Part shown: positions 15,501 to 20,281 of the stretch, one piece after another
How the letters are laid out: each line of letters starts with the position of its first letter
Numbering within the stretch: the first letter of the stretch is position 1
Source: Ruminococcaceae bacterium UBA6353
GTDB taxonomy: Bacteria > Bacillota > Clostridia > Oscillospirales > Acutalibacteraceae
Assembly: GCA_002437905.1 (NCBI GenBank)
Contig: DJRT01000011.1
Location: forward strand, 98,454 to 118,734
Direction of reading: 5' to 3'
DNA length: 20,281 nt
Notes under the pieces: model-generated
The model's input: the letters and a program-made list of their open reading frames with translations, nothing else
Told to the model about the DNA's origin: nothing
The model's database searches: none
Made by a program: the position numbers and the translations under genes

Positions 15501-18251
15501 CAGGGCGAACCGATCAACCCCGCTACTGCAAACCCGCTTTGCGTGCTCAGCGGCTTGAAGCTTATCCCCACAGACAGCGCAGCATGGAACGAAAACGGAT
15601 TGCTCGACTGCACGGTTAGCGGTGATCTCAGCTATGACATTTATGCACACTTCCATGTTCTGAAATCGCTGGCGCAGCAGGAAGAATATCAGATCAAATA
15701 CGGTCTGTACCCCTATGACAACAGCGAGAATATCAACGGAGACTACGGTGCCCATTTCTTTGATACCGTTACGGATTTCACAGACAGCTTTAAGCTGCAA
15801 AAGAATACCAAGGACGGATGGGTCAAGGAAAACGGAAAGTGGTCTTACTGGCAAGACGGCGCTGCGCTGACTGGCATTCATAAGCTTCCCAGCAATGTGG
15901 ATGGTGAAACCGGTGAATATTGGTACGATCTTGGCTCGGATGGCATCTCTGTCGGAAAGATAACCGGATTGTTTGCCTACGAGAATGCTTTGTACTATGC
16001 CGTCAACGGTGAGACCAAGGACGGCTGGCGTGAGATTGAAACATCCGATGGAAGCAGTCAATATTATTATTTTGATCCAACTACATTCAAGGCGGTTGAC
16101 GGTGTTCAAACAATACGCACGATGATCACCGAAAATGGCAAGCAATACCCCAAGGACTTAAACTATATCTTTGCGGATCATGTCCTGGTGCGAGGAGACT
16201 GGATCACGGTCAGTACCGGTCGTCGTTATTACTGGGCCGGACAACCGATTGCCAGAAAGTGGTGGACGGTAGACAGTGACCGCTATTTCTTTGGCGACCA
16301 CGGCGATGCCCTCACTGGGTTTAGTGAGGTTCCGAGAGGCAATAGCGGTCAGGGTGCTGATTACTATTTGTTTGATGCAGAGGGTGCATTGATTGTCCAG
16401 CCTGGATTGTACCAGCTGAGCAGCGATTTGCCCCACATCGCCAGTGGATTCAGTTCAGGCGATATTGTCTGCTTTGATGAAAATGGTATGGCTATTTATG
16501 CTGGCCTTGTTTATGGTGATGACGGATATCTCTATTACATCAATGCAAATCTGAAAGCAGTCAAGAACGGAAAGTACTGGGTCACCAAAACAAATGGTAT
16601 TGTCAAAGCCGGTTATCAGCGAGAGTTTGATGCACAGGGTAGAATGATTGCCAAAAACGGTATACTGCCGCTCGATGGCAACGGTGTGCTGGTCTACTAT
16701 GTAAATGATGATGTCCAGTATGACCTTGGGCTGGTCAGAATGGCGGACGGTCGCATGATCTATGTGAATGCCGATGCTACGCTAAAGGCCAACGGCACCT
16801 ACTATCTGAGCAAAACCAACGGATTGCTCCCGCAAGGCTACTATCCGTTCGACAGTAACTGCATCCTGCAGCTCAATGGATGGTTTACCTGCGATCAAGG
16901 CACAACATATTATCAGAATGGCGTTATGCACGGAGCTGGTTGGGATAACATTGGAGGTTCTTTCTACTATTTCGACAGCAACGGATATATCGTCACCGGA
17001 ATGGTTCGTGTACCGTATCCTGCCGCGGATCTGCTGCCCGGCTACGGCCCTGATGCGGAAGATGCCGAAGTCAATGTCCCCGGTAAGGAAGGCAACCCCT
17101 ACAATTATGACTATCCGGACCGTGAGAGTGCAGTGTTCGTCTTTGACGAAAATGGCGTGTTCCAGAAAGATCAGTGCGGTGTGTACAACGATGATGGCGT
17201 CACCCGCTGGATCAACAACGGTATGCTGGTATGGCACGCGGGTTTGGTGAAGGACGGCGACGATTATCGTTACTTCAAGCGCAACGGGATGGTCACAAGC
17301 GTTGAAACCTATGTGGCCAAGACCAACGACCTGCTGCCGGCAGCTAAGTATACCTTTGATGCCGAAGGTAAGCTGATGAAGCTGGAAGGACTCCACGAAG
17401 ATCTGAATGGCAACCTCTGCTACTATGTCGACTATGTGAAGAACTATGCCGGATTGGTCGAAGTGGACGGCAGCTATTACTACATCGCCAGCGATCTCAA
17501 GGCTGTCAAGAATTGCACTTACTATGTTACCAAGACCAACGATCTGAAGCCTGCAGGCTATTATACCTTCGACGCTGACGGCAAGATGATCATCAAGAAT
17601 GGCCTGGTCGAGGAAAATGGCGACCTGTACTACTATGTGGATGGCGCAAAAACAGCGGCCGGCCTGATTGAATGGGAAGGCAACTATTACTACATCGCCA
17701 GTAACCTGAAAGCTGTAAAGGGTGCCAGACACTATGTCTTTGCAGACAAGGCGAACGGCTTGAAAGCTGCCGGTTGGTACTGGTTCAACGCTGATGGCAC
17801 GATGTTCCTTGAGGGGATTCGTGAAGACAACGGTACGAAGTATTACTACAAGGATGGCGTAAAGAACTATGCTGGCTTGGTTAAAATTGATGATGCCTAC
17901 TACTATGTCAAGAGCGATTGTACCGTGGTTTGCGGCCGCAGTTACTATGTGACAAAGGCCAATGGTCTCATGCCGAATGCCGTCTATACCTTTGGTGAGG
18001 ACGGCAAAATGGAAATCAAGAACGGCATCTACCGCGAGAAACTCGGTGATGGAAATGAGTATCTGTTCTACTATGTAAACAATGTGCGTCAGGTCAATAC
18101 CGGTCTCGTACAGCTTGACGACGGCAGCTACATCTATGTCCGCAGCGGTGCAAACCTTGCGGTCGGCAGCTACTATGTTTCTAAAACCAATGATCTCCTC
18201 CCGAAGGGTACCTATACCTTTGGAGAAGATGGCAAAATGATTATCTCGTAA
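12594..18251 (+). CDS. Giant secreted protein with NAGPA-type phosphodiester glycosidase domain and cell-wall-binding-like repeats
   Basis: A 1885-residue exported protein. Residues 1-29 are a signal peptide (cleavage after VFA). About 30-310 is a mostly helical domain I do not recognise. About 320-580 matches the NAGPA/phosphodiester glycosidase family (PF09992): GVNADFYN (406-413), FFGILKDGTPIIGG, RTCVGITYDGQ (from 493) and MNLDGGGSST (538-547), the family's signature. About 587-672 looks Ig-like. Residues 770-820 form a charged helical insert. About 924-1020 is beta-rich and cohesin-like. From about 1070 (GWVKENGKWSYWQDG) to the end are aromatic cell-wall-binding-like repeats. The last 419 residues nearly duplicate the other giant protein. 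AGGAAGG precedes the ATG. The family hydrolyses sugar phosphodiesters; the natural substrate here is unknown. No LPXTG motif is present. Confidence 0.88.
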   Translation: MKKSFSLRWISLLLAVMMVFSILPLSVFAVDTSTDDARYADFLSSLTTLEGYADAYAREHSGEDATALVINYIRCGVEKYTSSTWTTFCGPENTAFTGYVSEQDAANGTNAVALRSLEVFTVPNGNEVDFAHMFGAMDMAYHTGNQSTADLGSWAGDICDLLQLTTYAGVTGTVEEMAEEIRTNNDKYFLYDNPDPEVHSFGILDLYGDLDAFYILKKIGTGVTISSVMKNYFTTSLTDAARAKFFLDNRFGGVSTKDDIRASVYDTYYGNEGIRTLEGSYLPNGVNADLRRACCYAFADYLYETAKGQLENDYYKVFSSTSSILAPGIKQEVKMALTKDDKQIVYYLATADITRSDVNIYANYNDNDGSAWKMARLTDQMNAAEKKHTDPNDTEHYIPNYSAVVGVNADFYNMSNGAPAGALVMEGVEYHGVASENFFGILKDGTPIIGGSAEWDAHKGEIQEAVGGSMWLVRDGKIVVNATSDYYTGRVSRTCVGITYDGQVVLMVLDGRQEPFSAGGSAIEIAQIMQDAGCVAAMNLDGGGSSTFASKGEGSETISVVNRPSDGYERSVSSTLVVVSTAKPSNVFDHAVVSADYDYMTVGTELTVKASGVTSTGGAIALPDGSALKVSDESLGTLSGDVFTAKALGDVQIQLIAADGSVLGTKTLHIVEPTELKFTKDSLNAVYGESTELPLEATYNGNPVKINPNDVQFGFLKITLQSIGEIEGGSVNTTKTELVFDYPEAGTISGFDFTPNVNSELRTLTIGAVLKNKLAEFQATINQEYARAYQEAKGKGYSDEEAAIQAQTAAINKALETATKITTYLYKSDEANFDFNQATGGSGLLAWNRTVSNSNYKEDEQTYYQIDSQTGMEASYTFAVDMSKMPIPEKLTALLYMLPGGDQEGRTAWDFLLQLAERISPLTTVTITLTAPEGVTIDTSKLRLANEYFTMTSAEVEDNKLTVVCNFIQQGEPINPATANPLCVLSGLKLIPTDSAAWNENGLLDCTVSGDLSYDIYAHFHVLKSLAQQEEYQIKYGLYPYDNSENINGDYGAHFFDTVTDFTDSFKLQKNTKDGWVKENGKWSYWQDGAALTGIHKLPSNVDGETGEYWYDLGSDGISVGKITGLFAYENALYYAVNGETKDGWREIETSDGSSQYYYFDPTTFKAVDGVQTIRTMITENGKQYPKDLNYIFADHVLVRGDWITVSTGRRYYWAGQPIARKWWTVDSDRYFFGDHGDALTGFSEVPRGNSGQGADYYLFDAEGALIVQPGLYQLSSDLPHIASGFSSGDIVCFDENGMAIYAGLVYGDDGYLYYINANLKAVKNGKYWVTKTNGIVKAGYQREFDAQGRMIAKNGILPLDGNGVLVYYVNDDVQYDLGLVRMADGRMIYVNADATLKANGTYYLSKTNGLLPQGYYPFDSNCILQLNGWFTCDQGTTYYQNGVMHGAGWDNIGGSFYYFDSNGYIVTGMVRVPYPAADLLPGYGPDAEDAEVNVPGKEGNPYNYDYPDRESAVFVFDENGVFQKDQCGVYNDDGVTRWINNGMLVWHAGLVKDGDDYRYFKRNGMVTSVETYVAKTNDLLPAAKYTFDAEGKLMKLEGLHEDLNGNLCYYVDYVKNYAGLVEVDGSYYYIASDLKAVKNCTYYVTKTNDLKPAGYYTFDADGKMIIKNGLVEENGDLYYYVDGAKTAAGLIEWEGNYYYIASNLKAVKGARHYVFADKANGLKAAGWYWFNADGTMFLEGIREDNGTKYYYKDGVKNYAGLVKIDDAYYYVKSDCTVVCGRSYYVTKANGLMPNAVYTFGEDGKMEIKNGIYREKLGDGNEYLFYYVNNVRQVNTGLVQLDDGSYIYVRSGANLAVGSYYVSKTNDLLPKGTYTFGEDGKMIIS
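15813..18248. repeat. Choline/cell-wall-binding-like aromatic repeat region of the second giant protein
   Basis: The encoded stretch from residue about 1074 on is a chain of short Gly/Trp/Tyr units. It opens with the classic form GWVKENGKWSYWQDGAAL. Divergent units follow (YWAGQPIARKWWTVDSDRYF, GLVYGDDGYLYYINANLKAV), then FTCDQGTTYYQNGVMHGAGW just before the duplicated module. Such repeats in other Firmicutes bind choline-decorated polymers or glucans. The ligand here is not shown. Confidence 0.8.
16995..18243. repeat. Copy 2 of a 1.25-kb direct repeat (C-terminal module)
   Basis: This is the partner of 10756-12004 and encodes residues about 1468 to the end of the 1885-residue protein. Differences are not evenly spread: about half of the amino-acid changes fall in roughly 50 residues encoded by 17879-18015, between two nearly identical blocks. 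The copies end one codon apart (MVVNP versus MIIS). Confidence 0.92.
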
Positions 18252-18269
18252 CAAATAGGATAAATGAAG

Positions 18270-18301
18270 CCCGCAGTCCCTGCTGCTGTGGGGACTGCGG
18301 G
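18270..18301 (+). terminator. Strong intergenic hairpin: weak terminator or ribosome-site mask
   Basis: CCCGCAGTCCC (18270-18280) pairs perfectly with GGGACTGCGGG (18291-18301) around a 10-nt loop. It begins 18 bp after the stop of the second giant gene. No T tract follows (GTGGAATTTGTG), so intrinsic termination would be weak. The only Shine-Dalgarno-like sequence for the flippase gene, GGGTGG (18299-18304 region), overlaps the right arm, so the folded stem would hide it. Confidence 0.55.
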
Positions 18302-18312
18302 TGGAATTTGTG

Positions 18313-19644
18313 ATGATGAAGAAACCAACAGAATCCGGAAAAATTGTAAAGAACGCGACCTGGCTGATTGCATGTAAAGTTATGCAGTCCTTATTGAGCT
18401 TCATAATTGGAACACTTTCCGCCAGATATCTCGGACCGGGGAATTACGGGATCATTGATTATGCTGCAGCAATTGTCAGCTTTATGGTTCCGGTTGTACA
18501 GCTCGGACTTCGCTCGACCCTTGTCCATGAAATCATTGCAGCGCCTGACAGTGAGGGAAGAACGCTCGGAACATCGCTTTTTATGAGCACGGCAGCAAGC
18601 TTCTTAGGGATTTTCGGAGTGATTGCGTTTACTGCGATTGCAAATCCAAATGACCCGGAAACGATGCTTGTTTGTGCGCTGTACAGCGTTTCATTGGTTT
18701 TCCAGGCAACCGAAATGCTTCAATACTGGTTCCAGGCAAAGCTGCTGTCAAAATACATCGCGATCACTTCACTGGCCGCATATGTGGTCGTTTCAGCCTA
18801 TCGTTGTTTCCTACTGATTACGCAAAAGAGCGTATACTGGTTTGCATTTTCACAGGCACTGGACTATTTGTTGATCTCTGCTTCGCTGTACGGGATCTAC
18901 AAAAAAATTTCAAAGCAAAGACTGACAGTATCATTTTCACTTGCGAAACAGCTTTTTAAGAGAAGCCGATATTATATTGTATCCGGCATCATGGTTACTT
19001 TCTTTTCTCTAACAGATCGGGTCATGATCACATTGATGCTGGGGAAAGAAGCCAACGGCTATTATTCAGCTGCGGTAAGTTGCGCAGCACTAAGTCAATT
19101 CGTGTTTGCGGCTATTGTGGATTCTATGCGACCTTCTATTTTAGAAGCCAAGAAGACAAGCTCTCCCAATTACGGTCCACATATAGCCAGACTCTATTCT
19201 ATTATCGTATATTTGGCGCTGCTGCAAAGCATTGTGCTAACCATAGCAGCACCGCTTGTTATTCGGATTATTTACGGAGCCGCATATGTCCCGGCGATAC
19301 CTACGCTGAGAATCATTACCTGGTACACAGCGTTCTCCTATATGGGTTCCGTTCGCAATATATGGATCCTGGCAGAACAGAAGCAGAAGATGCTATGGAA
19401 AATCAATTTATCCGGGGCTCTTTTGAATGTGATAGCCAACTACATCCTGATACCTCTTATCGGTATCAACGGAGCAGCAATTGCTTCGGTAGCAGCACAG
19501 CTTTTCGTCAATTTTGTGCTGTGTTTTACGATTCCCTCCCTGCGTCCCGTTGGACATCTGATTATTGAGGGGATTGATCCAAGAAACCTAAAAGAACTGT
19601 GGGAAGGGCATTTTTCTAACCCCTTCCCCAAGACAAAAAATTGA
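18313..19644 (+). CDS. Wzx-like polysaccharide flippase (MOP/PST family)
   Basis: A 443-residue integral membrane protein that in this family moves lipid-linked repeat units across the membrane. It starts with a family-typical soluble stretch, GKIVKNATWLIACKVMQSLLSFIIGTL, that leads into helix 1, then ARYLGPGNYGIIDYA, a strong polysaccharide-flippase motif. About 12 hydrophobic segments follow, with FFSLTDRVMITLMLG in the middle (helix 7 region) and LIPLIGINGAAIASV near the end, as in RfbX/Wzx proteins. I chose the ATG at 18313; GTG at 18301 or 18310 and ATG at 18316 are in frame. The GGTGG ribosome site overlaps the upstream hairpin. The short soluble tail (EGHFSNPFPKTKN) ends 17 bp before the next gene. 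Confidence 0.9.
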   Translation: MMKKPTESGKIVKNATWLIACKVMQSLLSFIIGTLSARYLGPGNYGIIDYAAAIVSFMVPVVQLGLRSTLVHEIIAAPDSEGRTLGTSLFMSTAASFLGIFGVIAFTAIANPNDPETMLVCALYSVSLVFQATEMLQYWFQAKLLSKYIAITSLAAYVVVSAYRCFLLITQKSVYWFAFSQALDYLLISASLYGIYKKISKQRLTVSFSLAKQLFKRSRYYIVSGIMVTFFSLTDRVMITLMLGKEANGYYSAAVSCAALSQFVFAAIVDSMRPSILEAKKTSSPNYGPHIARLYSIIVYLALLQSIVLTIAAPLVIRIIYGAAYVPAIPTLRIITWYTAFSYMGSVRNIWILAEQKQKMLWKINLSGALLNVIANYILIPLIGINGAAIASVAAQLFVNFVLCFTIPSLRPVGHLIIEGIDPRNLKELWEGHFSNPFPKTKN

Positions 19645-19661
19645 TTGGAGTGTATCAGAAA

Positions 19662-20281
19662 ATGCCTCTGTTTGAAAATAAAGTCCTCCTCATCACGGGC
19701 GGCACCGGCTCCTTCGGCCATGCGGTTCTGGACCGCTTTCTGACCACGGATATCCGGGAGATTCGCATTCTCTCCCGCGACGAGAAAAAACAGGATGACA
19801 TGCGCCACGCCTACCAGCTGGCCTGCCCCACCTGTGTAGAGAAAATCAAATTCTACATCGGCGATGTACGGGACTACCGCTCCATCGCCCCGGCGTTCCG
19901 CGGGGTGGACTATGTGTTCCACGCCGCCGCCCTCAAGCAGGTGCCGTCCTGCGAGTTTTTCCCCATGGAGGCCGTCAAGACCAATGTGATCGGCTCCAAC
20001 AATGTCATCGACGCCTGCGTAGAAAGCCATGTGAAAAAGGCGATCTTTCTCTCCACCGACAAGGCCGCCTATCCCATCAACGCCATGGGCATGTCCAAGG
20101 CCCTGATGGAGAAGAATGTCATCGCCCGGTCGAAGCAGATGTTGGCGGACGACCCCGTGCTGTGTCTGACGCGCTACGGCAATGTCATGGCATCCCGCGG
20201 CTCGGTCATTCCCCTGTTCTGCGACCAGATCGACGAGGGCAAGCAGCTCACCGTCACGAATCCGAACATGACCCGCTTCAT
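19662..20281 (+). CDS. capE: UDP-GlcNAc 4,6-dehydratase, CapE/FnlA type (3' end outside window)
   Basis: The first 206 codons of a nucleotide-sugar short-chain dehydrogenase; the gene runs off the window. Seen are the NAD(P)-binding GGTGSFG (13-19), FHAAALKQVPSCEFFPMEA (86-104) and the STDKAAYPINAMGMSK segment (131-146), in which Met142 takes the place of the usual YxxxK tyrosine. That substitution is known from CapE/FnlA/WbjB enzymes, which convert UDP-GlcNAc by 4,6-dehydration and 5-epimerisation on the way to UDP-L-FucNAc. PseB-like retaining enzymes keep the Tyr. GGAG (19647-19650) is the ribosome site. Codon third positions are strongly G/C-rich compared with all preceding genes. CapF and CapG would be expected downstream if this reading is right. 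Confidence 0.82.
   Translation, partial: MPLFENKVLLITGGTGSFGHAVLDRFLTTDIREIRILSRDEKKQDDMRHAYQLACPTCVEKIKFYIGDVRDYRSIAPAFRGVDYVFHAAALKQVPSCEFFPMEAVKTNVIGSNNVIDACVESHVKKAIFLSTDKAAYPINAMGMSKALMEKNVIARSKQMLADDPVLCLTRYGNVMASRGSVIPLFCDQIDEGKQLTVTNPNMTRF

Noticed and set aside
10756..18243. Duplicated module as ends of a transposon
   Set aside because: The repeats are coding, in the same frame and direction in two genes, with no transposase, terminal inverted repeats or target duplications nearby.
16782..18404. Long open frame (540 codons) on the minus strand opposite the aromatic repeat region
   Set aside because: It lies antisense to a well-supported gene, has no clear ribosome site or domain, and exists because the codon use of the repeat region rarely gives stops in that frame. 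A similar shorter frame appears opposite the first copy.

Overview
The window looks like part of a surface-polysaccharide (capsule or exopolysaccharide) locus from a Gram-positive gut-type bacterium, most likely Bacillota, class Clostridia. The evidence is purine-rich Shine-Dalgarno sites before nearly every gene, occasional TTG starts, a Gram-positive style lipoprotein, and two giant secreted proteins ending in choline/cell-wall-binding-like aromatic repeats. Everything is on the + strand. Family or genus cannot be fixed from sequence reading alone.

Layout. Positions 1-125 hold a rho-independent terminator of an upstream unit and a probable promoter with a palindromic operator. A TetR-type regulator follows (126-746). 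Next is a tight polysaccharide assembly run: undecaprenyl-phosphate sugar-1-phosphate transferase (764-1432), GT2 (1432-2232), GT4 (2234-3514), GT4 (3444-4532), GT2 (4545-5519), a LicD-type phosphotransferase (5537-6397), a hexapeptide-repeat acyltransferase (6394-6987) and a divergent Lgt-like membrane protein (6977-7654). Without a break, and with a 4-bp ATGA overlap, the run continues into a 1454-residue secreted protein (7651-12015). After a 33-nt hairpin come a small lipoprotein (12088-12573) and a 1885-residue secreted protein with a NAGPA-type phosphodiester glycosidase domain (12594-18251). After a second strong hairpin come a Wzx-like flippase (18313-19644) and a truncated CapE/FnlA-like UDP-GlcNAc 4,6-dehydratase (from 19662, cut by the window end), whose codon use is clearly more GC-rich.

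How the parts may work together. Established family roles predict that the first sugar is loaded on undecaprenyl phosphate, extended by four glycosyltransferases, decorated with a phospho-substituent (LicD) and an acyl group, and flipped by the Wzx-like protein. No obvious Wzy polymerase is seen. My inference is that the two giant proteins are surface partners of this polymer. They share a C-terminal module of about 419 residues (about 94 % identical by hand count) built of aromatic repeats that resemble choline-binding modules. One carries a domain family that cleaves sugar phosphodiesters, the bond type LicD-like enzymes help to make. This make-bind-trim arrangement is the most interesting possibility in the window. 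No other known system (CRISPR, phage, transposon, tRNA/rRNA) was seen.
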